From positions 1-64,000 of the forward strand of contig NZ_QKSM01000012.1 of NCBI RefSeq assembly GCF_003234185.1: 64,000 nucleotides of DNA, in the 5' to 3' direction. Positions 48,692 to 57,202 of this stretch are shown in pieces. A program made the translations under genes and the position numbers. This DNA is from Curtobacterium sp. MCSS17_008. GTDB taxonomy: Bacteria; Actinomycetota; Actinomycetes; Actinomycetales; Microbacteriaceae. The notes beneath the pieces were generated by a model, which worked only from the letters and a program-made list of their open reading frames with translations, did not search any database and had not been told where the DNA came from. How positions within the stretch are numbered: position 1 is the first letter of the stretch; the number at the start of each line of letters is the position of its first letter.

Positions 48692-49792
48692 TTACGCGCT
48701 GACGACGGCCTTGTCGTCGAGACGCTCGCCCGACTCGGTGGCGAAGGCGTGCACGTGGCCCTGCTTCGGCGAGATCACGATCGTGTCGCCGATCGACGGG
48801 TGCGAGCGGCCGTCGACACGGGCGACGATGTCGGCGCGCTGGCCGTTCACGTCGGCGTGACCGTACAGGTAGCCGTCGGCGCCGAGCTCCTCGACCACGT
48901 CGACCGTGACCGGCAGGCCGTCACCCGACGGGGAGACGATGACGTCCTCCGGGCGGATGCCGACGGTGATCGAACCGGCACGGGCGTTCGACAGGGTGTC
49001 GCGGTCGAGCGGGTGGTTCAGCGTGCCGAACTTGATGCCGCCCTCGACGACGTCCGCCGGGAGCAGGTTCATGGCCGGCGAGCCGATGAAGCCGGCGACG
49101 AACACGTTGTTCGGCTTCTCGTACAGGTCGCGCGGGGTGCCGACCTGCTGCAGGATGCCGTCCTTGAGCACCGCGATGCGGTCGCCCATGGTGAGCGCCT
49201 CGGTCTGGTCGTGCGTGACGTAGACCGTGGTGACGCCGAGGCGACGCTGCAGCGAGGCGATCTGGGTGCGGGTCTGCACACGGAGCTTGGCGTCGAGGTT
49301 CGACAGCGGCTCGTCCATGAGGAACACCTGCGGCTGACGGACGATGGCGCGGCCCATCGCGACGCGCTGACGCTGACCACCGGAGAGCGCCTTCGGCTTG
49401 CGGCCGAGGTACTGCTCGAGGTCGAGGAGCTTGGCGGCCTCCTGCACACGGGTGGCGCGCTCCTCCTTGCCGACACCGGCGATCTTGAGCGCGAAGCCCA
49501 TGTTCTCGGCGACGGTCATGTGCGGGTAGAGCGCGTAGTTCTGGAACACCATCGCGATGTCGCGGTCCTTCGGCGGGACGTCGGTGACGTCGCGCTCGCC
49601 GATGCGGATCGCGCCCGAGTTGACCTCTTCGAGGCCGGCGAGCATGCGCAGGGACGTGGACTTGCCGCAGCCCGAGGGGCCGACGAGGACGAGGAACTCG
49701 CCGTCGGCGATGTCCAGGTCGAGGGAGTCGACCGCGGGGCGGGTGCCTCCGGGGTAGAGACGGGTTGCCTTGTCGTAGGTGACGGACGCCAT
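48692..49792 (-). CDS. msiK: Sugar ABC transporter ATP-binding protein (MsiK/UgpC family)
   Basis: A shared ATPase that energises several carbohydrate ABC importers in Actinobacteria, 366 residues. Walker A is [10 protein letters not shown], the signature LSGGQRQRVAMGRAIVRQP, Walker B VFLMDEPLSNLDAKLR and the switch VTHDQTEALT. A C-terminal TOBE/regulatory domain (about 240-366) includes ITVGIRPEDV. No permease or binding-protein gene adjoins it, which fits the MsiK-type multitask role; the exact sugars cannot be read from sequence. Confidence 0.9.
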   Translation of the reverse strand: MASVTYDKATRLYPGGTRPAVDSLDLDIADGEFLVLVGPSGCGKSTSLRMLAGLEEVNSGAIRIGERDVTDVPPKDRDIAMVFQNYALYPHMTVAENMGFALKIAGVGKEERATRVQEAAKLLDLEQYLGRKPKALSGGQRQRVAMGRAIVRQPQVFLMDEPLSNLDAKLRVQTRTQIASLQRRLGVTTVYVTHDQTEALTMGDRIAVLKDGILQQVGTPRDLYEKPNNVFVAGFIGSPAMNLLPADVVEGGIKFGTLNHPLDRDTLSNARAGSITVGIRPEDVIVSPSGDGLPVTVDVVEELGADGYLYGHADVNGQRADIVARVDGRSHPSIGDTIVISPKQGHVHAFATESGERLDDKAVVSA

Positions 49793-50040
49793 GAGCGTTC
49801 GGTCCTTCCTTCACCGGCAGGTACGTGCCGGACGATCCGTAGTGAAGCGGTTGCCCGTGGGGGCCCCGGATGGTCGCCGTCGACCATCGCTGTTCATACA
49901 ACACGACTTCCCGGGCGAGCGCCAGTGTCCGGTCCGCCTGGTTGGCTGGTCCCAGGAAGGACCACTACGATCGGCGGGTCCGTCCGGCGTCCGGGGGAGG
50001 CCGAGCGGACGTCAGGCAACTACGTGAGGACCAACGACGC

Positions 50041-50973
50041 ATGACCAACCTCCCCGAGGGTGACGCCCGCGCCGCGCGGAACGAACGACGGGAAGCCGCA
50101 CGCCAGCGCGCCCAACGCGCGCGGGCCCAGCAGAAGCGCCGGCAGCGCGGGACCCGTCTCGGGCTGCAGATCGGCCTCGGCGTCGTGCTCCTGGCCGCGG
50201 CGACGATCGTCACGCTCGTGCTCGTCGACTCGGTGAAGCCCGCCGGTCCCGGCCCCGCCACGATGTCGCAGGGCGGCATCACGATCGGGCAGGACCTCGA
50301 GGCCGTCGGGTCGTCCGCGTCGCCGTCGCCGAGCGCGACCGACGGGTCCGGCACGGTGCGCATCACCATGTACGTCGACTACCTCTGCCCGACGTGCGGC
50401 GCGTTCGAGGAGGCGAACGGCGACTACATCGCGAGCCTGGTGGACTCCGGCGCCGCCACGGTCGACATCCACCCGGTCGCCGTCCTGACGAACCGGTCGC
50501 AGGGCACGAAGTACTCGCTCCGCGCCGCGAACGCCGCCGCGTGCGTGGCCGACCGTTCGCCCGACCAGTTCTTCGCCGTGAACCAGGCGCTCTTCGCCCG
50601 CCAGCCGGAGGAGGGGACGACGGGGCTGACCGACGCGCAGCTCCAGCAGCTCGTCACCGGGGTCGACGGCGTGCAGGACAAGGGCGCCATCCGCGACTGC
50701 ATCGCGGACCAGACCTACGCGAAGTGGGTCGACGAGCGCACCACCGAGGTGACCGAGGGGGAGATCCCCGGTTCGTCGCTCCGCGAGTTCCCGGGCACGC
50801 CCCTCGTCCTGGTGAACGGCAAGCAGTACGAGCTGACCTCGCCGATCACGAACGACGACTTCCGCACCTTCGTGCTCTCGGCGGCCGGCGCGACGGAGTC
50901 GACGCCCACGCCGACCCCCTCGTCGACGCGGTCGCCCCGCAGCACGCCCTCGGCGAGCCCGACCGCCGGCTGA
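50041..50973 (+). CDS. Membrane-anchored thioredoxin-like disulphide oxidoreductase (DsbA-like)
   Basis: A 310-residue protein. A basic, Arg-rich N-terminus and one transmembrane helix (about 41-62) put the thioredoxin domain outside. The active site is CPTC at residues 116-119 (VDYLCPTCGAFEE), and the cis-proline region is FPGTPLVLVNGK. A helical insert with two more cysteines (AACVADR and IRDC) fits DsbA. The C-terminal tail is Ser/Thr/Pro-rich. Likely helps disulphide formation in exported proteins. ATG after gtgaggacc. Confidence 0.88.
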   Translation: MTNLPEGDARAARNERREAARQRAQRARAQQKRRQRGTRLGLQIGLGVVLLAAATIVTLVLVDSVKPAGPGPATMSQGGITIGQDLEAVGSSASPSPSATDGSGTVRITMYVDYLCPTCGAFEEANGDYIASLVDSGAATVDIHPVAVLTNRSQGTKYSLRAANAAACVADRSPDQFFAVNQALFARQPEEGTTGLTDAQLQQLVTGVDGVQDKGAIRDCIADQTYAKWVDERTTEVTEGEIPGSSLREFPGTPLVLVNGKQYELTSPITNDDFRTFVLSAAGATESTPTPTPSSTRSPRSTPSASPTAG

Positions 50974-51001
50974 TCCACGCGGTCGGTGCCGCGACGTGAC
51001 C

Positions 51002-51042
51002 GACGGGAGGCTCCCCACCGGACCGGTGGGGAGCCTCCCGTC
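51002..51042. terminator. Terminator between the DsbA-like and metallopeptidase genes
   Basis: An 18-base-pair perfect stem (gacgggaggctccccacc arm) with a 5-base loop between convergent genes. Confidence 0.9.
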
Positions 51043-51081
51043 CGTCCCTGGCGGGTCGGCGCGCTGCGGCCGACGACGTGC

Positions 51082-51972
51082 TCAGAGCGACGAGCCCGGC
51101 ACGCTGAAGGTGTCGCACGCGGTCGCGCCGCGCTCGTACCCGCGGACGAACCAGGCCTGTCGCTGCACGCTCGAGCCGTGCGTGAACGAGTCCGGGTCGA
51201 CGCGGCCCGTGGCCCGCTCCTGGATGCTGTCGTCGCCGACGGCGCTCGCCGCGGACAGGGCGTCGGCGACCTGCGACCGCGTGACGGGCTCGAAGAACGT
51301 CTCGCCGTTCGCGTCCTCGGTCGTGGCGGCCGACCCCACCCAGGCGCCGGCGTAGCAGTCGGCCTGCAGCTCGACGCGGACGCTGCCCGACGACGCCCCG
51401 GTCCCCGAGCGGTCGGTGTCCGCGAACGTGCCCTGGAGCTGCTGCACGTGGTGTCCCCACTCGTGCGCGACGACGTACATCTGCGCGAGCGGACCGCCGG
51501 ACGAGCCGTAGCGGGACTGCAGGTCGTCGTAGAAGGCGGTGTCGAGGAAGATCGAGCGGTCGGGCGGGCAGTAGAACGGTCCGGTCGCGGCGGAGGCCTG
51601 CCCGCACCCGGTGCCGGTCGACCCGTCGAAGAGCACGAACCCGGGCGTCGTGTACGAGATGCCGAGGGTGCCGGCCTCGTCGCTCCAGTAGTCGTCGAGG
51701 GACTCGGCAGCGCCCTCCATGCGGCACTCCACGCGCAGGTTCGCGTCTCGACCGGTGCGGCACTCCTCGGCGGGCTGCACCGTCTGGTCCTGCTGCTGGA
51801 TCTGCGTGGTGCCGTCGCTGCCGACGATGCCGCTGAGGTCCACGCCGGTGAACTGCGCGATGAGGAACACCACGATCGCCGCGACGCCCACGCCGCCCCC
51901 GCCGATCGCCGCGGTCCGACCGCGGCGCTGCACCTTCCCGCCGGAGAGCTGCGAGTCCTCGTTGAACGTCAT
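51082..51972 (-). CDS. Membrane-anchored neutral zinc metallopeptidase (YpfJ family)
   Basis: A 296-residue protein. One N-terminal transmembrane helix (about 22-42) precedes the catalytic domain. The zincin motif is VVAHEWGHHVQ (HExxH variant, His-Glu-Trp-Gly-His). ELQADCYAGAW supplies the third ligand, as in the YpfJ/KPN_02809 family. Cys pairs (ECR and CGQ, YCPPD) suggest an extracytoplasmic fold. The ATG at 51972 is divergent from gldA. Natural substrates unknown. Confidence 0.9.
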   Translation of the reverse strand: MTFNEDSQLSGGKVQRRGRTAAIGGGGVGVAAIVVFLIAQFTGVDLSGIVGSDGTTQIQQQDQTVQPAEECRTGRDANLRVECRMEGAAESLDDYWSDEAGTLGISYTTPGFVLFDGSTGTGCGQASAATGPFYCPPDRSIFLDTAFYDDLQSRYGSSGGPLAQMYVVAHEWGHHVQQLQGTFADTDRSGTGASSGSVRVELQADCYAGAWVGSAATTEDANGETFFEPVTRSQVADALSAASAVGDDSIQERATGRVDPDSFTHGSSVQRQAWFVRGYERGATACDTFSVPGSSL

Positions 51973-52062
51973 GCCGCCGACCGTACCCGGAGCCGGCCCG
52001 CGTAGCGTCGGGCTCGTCGAAGACCGACGACACATGTCGCACAAACCGGAAGGAACAGGACC

Positions 52063-53205
52063 ATGGTCACTCCCGTCAGCACCGTGATGAGCCCCGCCCG
52101 CTACGTGCAGGGGAAGGACGCGATCACCCGGGTCGGCGAGTTCGTCGCGCCGATCGGGAAGCGTCCGCTGCTCGTCGCCGACGACGTCGTCTGGGGCATC
52201 GTCGAGGACGCCGTCCGCTCGAGCTTCGACGGGGCCGGGCTGCCCGTGGAACGCGTCGGCTTCGGGCGCTTCGCCACCCCGCAGGCCATCGACGACCTCA
52301 CCGCGACGATCCGCGAGACGGGGTCGGACGTGGTCGTCGGGCTCGGCGGCGGTTCCGCGATCGACGCCGCGAAGGCGTCCGGGCACCTCGCCGGTGTCCG
52401 CTGGGTGAGCGTGCCGACCGCAGCCTCGACGGACGCACCGACCTCGGCGCTCGCGGTCGTGTACTCGGAGGAGGGCGAGTTCATCGAGTACCGCTTCTTC
52501 CCGCACAACCCCGACCTCGTGCTCATCGACACGAAGCTCGTCGCGAACGCCCCCGTGCAGTTCCTCGTCGCGGGCATCGGCGACGCCCTCGCCACCTGGG
52601 TCGAGGCCAGGGCCGCGAAGCGCGCCAACGCCGACACCATGGCGGGTGGGCTGCAGACCGAGACCGGTGTCGCCCTCGCCGAGCTGTCCTGGCGACTCCT
52701 GCACGAGAACGCCCTGCAGGCCATCGAGTCCGTGCAGGCGAAGGTCGTCACGCCGGCGCTCGAGAAGGTGGTCGAGGCGAACACGCTGCTGTCCGGCCTG
52801 GGCTTCGAGTCCGGCGGGCTCGCGGCCGCGCACGCCATCCACAACGGCCTCACCGCGGCACCGCAGGCGCACGGCCTCGCCCACGGGCAGAAGGTCAACG
52901 TCGGCACCGTCGCGCAGCTCGTGCTCGAAGGCGCCCCAGCCGAGGAGATCGAGGACTTCGTCGTGTTCACCACGAAGGTCGGCCTGCCGAACACGCTCAC
53001 CGAGATCGGGCTGGCCGTCGACGACCGCGACGTGCTGCAGGCCGTCGCCGAGGCGGCCACCGTGGAGAGCGAGACCATCCACAACATGCCGTTCCCGGTG
53101 ACCGCCGAGGCCGTCGTCGACGCGCTCGTCGCCATCGAGGGGATCTCGCGCAGCATCCGTGCCGCCCACGGACTGCCGGAGCCGGAGCCCTACCGAGCCC
53201 ACTGA
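52063..53205 (+). CDS. gldA: Glycerol dehydrogenase
   Basis: An iron/zinc-type alcohol dehydrogenase that oxidises glycerol to dihydroxyacetone with NAD, 380 residues. The NAD-binding segment is DVVVGLGGGSAIDAAKA, and VPTAASTDAPTSALAVVY is characteristic of GldA. Metal ligands fall in GIGDALATW (Asp), AAAHAIHNG (His) and GLAHGQKV (His). ATG follows a strong aaggaacagg. It precedes an aldolase-like gene by 65 bases and may form a small carbohydrate-use operon. Confidence 0.94.
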   Translation: MVTPVSTVMSPARYVQGKDAITRVGEFVAPIGKRPLLVADDVVWGIVEDAVRSSFDGAGLPVERVGFGRFATPQAIDDLTATIRETGSDVVVGLGGGSAIDAAKASGHLAGVRWVSVPTAASTDAPTSALAVVYSEEGEFIEYRFFPHNPDLVLIDTKLVANAPVQFLVAGIGDALATWVEARAAKRANADTMAGGLQTETGVALAELSWRLLHENALQAIESVQAKVVTPALEKVVEANTLLSGLGFESGGLAAAHAIHNGLTAAPQAHGLAHGQKVNVGTVAQLVLEGAPAEEIEDFVVFTTKVGLPNTLTEIGLAVDDRDVLQAVAEAATVESETIHNMPFPVTAEAVVDALVAIEGISRSIRAAHGLPEPEPYRAH

Positions 53206-53270
53206 GCGCGAGCAGACCGAGCCCACGCCGACTGAGTCGGCACGCCAGGGGGTGCGAGCAGCATGGCGGC

Positions 53271-54212
53271 ATGGCCGACCTCGACGAACAGCACCCCCTC
53301 TTCCTCCTCGCGATGGACCAGCGGTCCTCGCTCCTGTCGCACACCTACGGTGACGAGTCCGGCGAGCCCGCCGACGAGGCCGACGCCGAACGCGTCCGCG
53401 CGGGCAAGCAGCTCGTCTACCGCGGGGTGCTCAGCGCGCTCGCCGCGGGGGCGTCGCGCGAGCGGACCGGCGTCCTCGTCGACGAGCGCTACGGCGCCGA
53501 CGTCGCCCGGCTCGTCCGCGAGGCCGGGCTCCAGCTCGCGATGCCGATCGAGCGCTCCGGCCGCGACTGGTTCGAGCTCGAGTACGGCGACGACTGGATC
53601 GCGCACGTCGACGCGTTCGACCCCGACTTCGTGAAGGTCCTGGTCCGGGACAACCCCGCGTTCGACGCGGGTGACCGGCAGGCCCAGGCCGAGCGGCTCG
53701 CCGAGGTCTCCCGCGCCCTGCACGAGGCCGACCGGGCGTTCCTGGTCGAACTGCTCGTGCCCGGCACCGACGAGCAGCAGGCGTCCACGGACGACTACGA
53801 CCGTGACGTCCGGCCCGGGCTCGTCGTCGAGGTGGTCGGCTACCTGCAGGAGCACGGCGTCGAGCCCGACGTCTGGAAGCTCGAGGGCCTCGACCGCAGC
53901 GAGGACGCCGAGCGGGTCGTCGCCGCGGTCCGCGCCGGTGGCCGTGACGGCGTGCAGTGCATCGTGCTCGGTCGCGACGCCCCCGAGGAGCAGCTCGACC
54001 ACTGGCTGCGGGTCGCCGCACCCGTCGACGGCTTCGTCGGCTTCGCGATCGGCCGGAGCAACTGGGAGGACGCCCTCGACGACGTGGTGCAGCAGGGCCT
54101 GGACCACGAGGCGGCCGAGCGTCTGATCGCCGCGAACTACCGGCACTTCGTCGACACCTGGCTCGAGGCTCGCCCCGACGTCGTCCACGGGGTGGACGCC
54201 GGCGCGGCCTGA
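53271..54212 (+). CDS. DUF2090 / IolC C-terminal aldolase-like protein
   Basis: A 313-residue TIM-barrel-like protein. The start FLLAMDQRSSLLSHTYG, then GVLVDERYGADVARLVRE and WFELEYGDDWIAHVDAFDPD match the DUF2090 domain fused to IolC kinases, related to 2-deoxy-5-keto-6-phosphogluconate and tagatose-bisphosphate aldolases. It ends VGFAIGRSNWEDALDD with a phosphate-binding GR. Here it stands alone, without the sugar kinase. Aldolase activity is plausible, substrate unknown. It follows gldA on the same strand. Confidence 0.8.
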   Translation: MADLDEQHPLFLLAMDQRSSLLSHTYGDESGEPADEADAERVRAGKQLVYRGVLSALAAGASRERTGVLVDERYGADVARLVREAGLQLAMPIERSGRDWFELEYGDDWIAHVDAFDPDFVKVLVRDNPAFDAGDRQAQAERLAEVSRALHEADRAFLVELLVPGTDEQQASTDDYDRDVRPGLVVEVVGYLQEHGVEPDVWKLEGLDRSEDAERVVAAVRAGGRDGVQCIVLGRDAPEEQLDHWLRVAAPVDGFVGFAIGRSNWEDALDDVVQQGLDHEAAERLIAANYRHFVDTWLEARPDVVHGVDAGAA

Positions 54213-54244
54213 CCCACCGGCCGGGACCCGGGGGCGGCGCGGCG

Positions 54245-55027
54245 TCAGGTGCTGATCAGCGGTTCCACCGCCGCCAGGTCGTCGCCGATGCCGACGTCGA
54301 CCAGCTCGATGCGCCCGGCCAAGGTGGCCCCCGGTCCGGTGAGCAGACCGGCCTTCACACCGCCGAACGTCACGGTGACGTCGGCGTGGAGCACGTGGTC
54401 ATCCGCCACCGCCCCGGTGTCGGCGTCGACACCGCTCGGGACGTCGACGGCCACGACGAACGGGGCGCGTTGGTCGCGGGCGAGCTCCCGGATCGCGTCG
54501 ACGACCTGCCGGGCGGGGGAGCGGAGGGGCGTGCCGCCGCCCGCGCCGATGCCGAGGATCCCGTCGAGCACGATGTCGGCCCCGGCCGCTGCGTCGGCGG
54601 CGGCCGCTGCCAGGCGTTCGCCGTCCGGGACCGCTGCCGCGCGCAGGATGTCCGCGGCCCCCGCCTCGGTCGCGTCGGCCCGCGGGTCCGACGGCGCGTC
54701 CAGGAGGCGCGCACCGGCGTCCAGCGCGGCTGCCAGGCCCGCCTCGTGGACACGTGGCCCGACCCGCAGCACCGCCACGTGCCTCCCGGCCGTCGCCAGA
54801 CGTGCGCCCGCGAACAGGGCGTCGCCGCCGTTGTCGCCGCTGCCGACCAGCAGCAGCACCGAGCCCGGGCCGTCCTGCGGGCGGACCGCGGGGTCGTCGA
54901 GCAGGTCGGCGACGATCCGCGCCAAGCCGTCCGCGGCTCGCTGCATGAGGGGCTCCCCCGCCTCGAGGTGCGGCCGCTCCGCCGCCCGGACCTGATCGCC
55001 GCCGTAGCCGTCCATGCCCACCACCAT
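54245..55027 (-). CDS. nnrE: NAD(P)H-hydrate epimerase (YjeF N-terminal domain)
   Basis: Epimerises damaged NAD(P)HX so that a partner dehydratase can repair it, 260 residues. The nucleotide loop is LLVGSGDNGGDALFAGARLA. DVPSGVDADTG and ADVTVTFGGVKAGLL are further family motifs. The dehydratase (NnrD) domain normally fused behind it is absent, so a separate gene must supply it. The ATG at 55027 lies only 24 bases from the divergent hydrolase start, and both genes appear leaderless. Confidence 0.9.
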   Translation of the reverse strand: MVVGMDGYGGDQVRAAERPHLEAGEPLMQRAADGLARIVADLLDDPAVRPQDGPGSVLLLVGSGDNGGDALFAGARLATAGRHVAVLRVGPRVHEAGLAAALDAGARLLDAPSDPRADATEAGAADILRAAAVPDGERLAAAAADAAAGADIVLDGILGIGAGGGTPLRSPARQVVDAIRELARDQRAPFVVAVDVPSGVDADTGAVADDHVLHADVTVTFGGVKAGLLTGPGATLAGRIELVDVGIGDDLAAVEPLIST

Positions 55028-55035
55028 GCCCCCGG

Positions 55036-55050
55036 TAACCTGGTCGCGCC
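55036..55050 (+). promoter_or_regulatory. Overlapping divergent leaderless promoters around GGTAACC
   Basis: TAACCT (55036-55041) is nine bases before the hydrolase ATG. On the minus strand CAGGTT is nine bases before the nnrE ATG. The two boxes overlap on a small palindrome. Confidence 0.5.
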
Positions 55051-55836
55051 ATGTCACTCGTCCCCGAAGCGCCCCGTCCCCGTGCCGTGATGTCCCCGGA
55101 CGGCCTGAAGCTCGCGACGTACGACTTCGGCGACCCGGACGCCCCCGTCGTGGTGGCCGTGCACGGCTTCGCGTCCGGTGCGGTCCTCAACTGGCACGCC
55201 TCCGGCTGGACCCGCGACCTCGTCCGCGCCGGCTACCGCGTCGTCGCGCTCGACCAGCGCGGACACGGGGCCTCGTCGAAGCCGCACGACCCGGCCGCCT
55301 ACTCGATGGACCTGCTCGTCGCCGACGTCACCACCGTCATCGACACGTACCTGCTCGACGACGTCGCCTTCCTCGGGTACTCGCTCGGGGCCCGGGTCGG
55401 CTGGCACACCGCCGAGCGGATCCCCGACCGCATCTCGCGGGCGGTGCTCGGCGGGATCCCGGACGCCGACCCGATGCGCCGCGTGGCCGTCGACCAGGCG
55501 AAGGCGTACATCGCCGACGGCACCCCGGCCGAGGACCGCGTCACGAACGGGTACCTGCAGATGGCGGCGAACGTCGAGGGGAACGACCTGCGAGCACTCG
55601 TCGCGATGGTCGAGGGCATGCGGAACAGTGTGGAGCCGACGCCGGAGAACGCGCCGGCCCAGCCGATCCTCATGGCGGCCGGCAGCGAGGACGGCATCCG
55701 GGACAGCGCCGTGCGGCTGGCCGAGGCGGCACCCGACGCGTCGTTCTTCGAGATCCCGCGGCGGAACCACTTCAACGCCCCCACGTCGCGTGACTTCCGT
55801 GAGCGCGCGATCGCCTTCCTGTCCGAGGGGCGCTGA
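55051..55836 (+). CDS. Alpha/beta hydrolase
   Basis: A soluble hydrolase of 261 residues. The oxyanion region is VVAVHGFASGAV, followed by VVALDQRGHGASSKP, the nucleophile elbow GYSLGAR (Ser) and a C-terminal RRNHFNAP with the catalytic His. The acid is probably the Asp of GSEDGI. The substrate cannot be deduced. Leaderless start, divergent from nnrE. The aldo-keto reductase downstream has its own promoter. Confidence 0.88.
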   Translation: MSLVPEAPRPRAVMSPDGLKLATYDFGDPDAPVVVAVHGFASGAVLNWHASGWTRDLVRAGYRVVALDQRGHGASSKPHDPAAYSMDLLVADVTTVIDTYLLDDVAFLGYSLGARVGWHTAERIPDRISRAVLGGIPDADPMRRVAVDQAKAYIADGTPAEDRVTNGYLQMAANVEGNDLRALVAMVEGMRNSVEPTPENAPAQPILMAAGSEDGIRDSAVRLAEAAPDASFFEIPRRNHFNAPTSRDFRERAIAFLSEGR

Positions 55837-55898
55837 GGGGGCGGCGCTGACCCCATGACGGGTACTGGCAGGTCCTCGCTGGCGGAGGGGACCGGGCG

Positions 55899-55911
55899 TA
55901 GCGTCCCGCCC
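55899..55911 (+). promoter_or_regulatory. Leaderless promoter -10 box (TAGCGT)
   Basis: TAGCGT at 55899-55904, seven bases before the ATG of the aldo-keto reductase gene. Confidence 0.55.
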
Positions 55912-56943
55912 ATGGACTACAGACTCCTCGGCAACAGCGGGACATCGGTGTCGACGCTGACCCTCGGCACCATGACGTTCGGCAGCGAGGCCGACGAACC
56001 CACCTCCCACCAGATCATCGACACGTTCGTCGCCGCCGGCGGCACGCTCATCGACACGGCGGACGTCTACTCCGGCAACGAGTCCGAACGCATCATCGGC
56101 CGATGGCTCGCCGCGCACCCGACCGAGGCGCAGCAGGTCGTCCTCGCCACGAAGGGGCGCTTCCCGCAGGGCGACGGCCCGAACGACCTCGGCCTGTCCC
56201 GCCGCCACCTGTCGCGTGCCCTCGACGCATCGCTCGAACGGCTCGGCGTCGAGACCATCGACCTGTACCAGATGCACGCGTGGGACGCCCTGACGCCGAT
56301 CGAGGAGACGCTCCGCTTCCTCGACGACGCCGTGTCCGCCGGCAAGATCGGCTCGTACGGCTTCTCGAACTACCTCGGCTACCAGGTCACGAAGGCCGTG
56401 TACGAGGCGAAGGCCCACGGCTGGGCGCCGCCGGTGACGCTGCAGCCGCAGTACAACCTGCTCGTCCGCGACATCGAGCACGAGGTCGTCCCGGCCTGCC
56501 TCGACGCCGGCATCGGCCTGCTGCCGTGGTCGCCCCTCGCCGGCGGCTGGCTCTCCGGCAAGTACCAGCGCGACGAGGCGCCGACCGGCTCGACGCGGCT
56601 CGGTGAGAACCCGCAGCGCGGCATGGAGGCGTGGGAGGCCCGGAACGCGGACGAGCGCACGTGGAAGGTGCTCGACGCGGTGTCCACGGTCGCCGAGGCC
56701 CACGGTGCGTCGAAGTCGCAGGTCGCCCTCGCCTGGCTCCTCGCCCGGCCCGCCGTCACCAGCGTCATCCTGGGCGCCCGCACGGTCTCGCAGCTCGAGG
56801 ACAACCTCGGAGCGGCCGACCTCGTGCTCACCGACGACGAGCTGCGGACCCTGACCGAGGCCAGCGCACCGCGCGTCGACGACTACCCCTACGGCACGGC
56901 GGGCGTCGCACAGCGCGAGCGCCGCATCACCGGCGGGCGCTGA
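55912..56943 (+). CDS. Aldo-keto reductase
   Basis: An NADPH-dependent TIM-barrel oxidoreductase of 343 residues. LIDTADVYSGNESERIIG carries the catalytic Asp and Tyr, LATKGRF the Lys and DLYQMHAWD the His. The coenzyme loop at the C-terminus includes VILGARTVSQLEDNL. Close to the AKR group of YdhF/Tas-like proteins; substrate unknown. I chose the ATG at 55912 from the -10 box, as the frame extends upstream without good signals. Confidence 0.92.
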   Translation: MDYRLLGNSGTSVSTLTLGTMTFGSEADEPTSHQIIDTFVAAGGTLIDTADVYSGNESERIIGRWLAAHPTEAQQVVLATKGRFPQGDGPNDLGLSRRHLSRALDASLERLGVETIDLYQMHAWDALTPIEETLRFLDDAVSAGKIGSYGFSNYLGYQVTKAVYEAKAHGWAPPVTLQPQYNLLVRDIEHEVVPACLDAGIGLLPWSPLAGGWLSGKYQRDEAPTGSTRLGENPQRGMEAWEARNADERTWKVLDAVSTVAEAHGASKSQVALAWLLARPAVTSVILGARTVSQLEDNLGAADLVLTDDELRTLTEASAPRVDDYPYGTAGVAQRERRITGGR

Positions 56944-57005
56944 CCGGGAGCCGCCCGGCGGGCACCCCGCGGGCCAGCAGCGGGAGCGCAGACGCGTCGG
57001 TGGAT

Positions 57006-57043
57006 CTGCATCGATCCGTGCGGGATCGCGCGGATCGATGCAG
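57006..57043. repeat. 13-bp inverted repeat downstream of the aldo-keto reductase
   Basis: Arms ctgcatcgatccg and cggatcgatgcag with a 12-base loop. A partial third copy (catcgatgcac) follows near 57077. Could be a terminator for the upstream gene or an operator; unlike the other hairpins here it lacks the GGAGGC core. Confidence 0.6.
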
Positions 57044-57144
57044 AACCATGGACACGTCGCCCGGACCGGTGTCACCATCGATGCACGACCGGCTGGTTAC
57101 CGCGTCGAGCGCCCGGAACGCCCCCTGATCCGTGTTCCACGCGC

Positions 57145-57178
57145 CGGAGGGCCCGGACGACCGCGTCCGGGCCCTCCG
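57145..57178 (+). terminator. Hairpin before the glycosyltransferase gene
   Basis: Arms cggagggcccggacg and cgtccgggccctccg (15 pairs, 4-base loop), just before the -10 box of the next gene. It closes the intergenic region after the reductase. Confidence 0.8.
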
Positions 57179-57190
57179 TCCTCGCCCCCG

Positions 57191-57202
57191 TAGGATCGTC
57201 TG
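57191..57202 (+). promoter_or_regulatory. Leaderless promoter -10 box (TAGGAT)
   Basis: TAGGAT at 57191-57196, six bases before the GTG of the glycosyltransferase gene. Confidence 0.65.
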
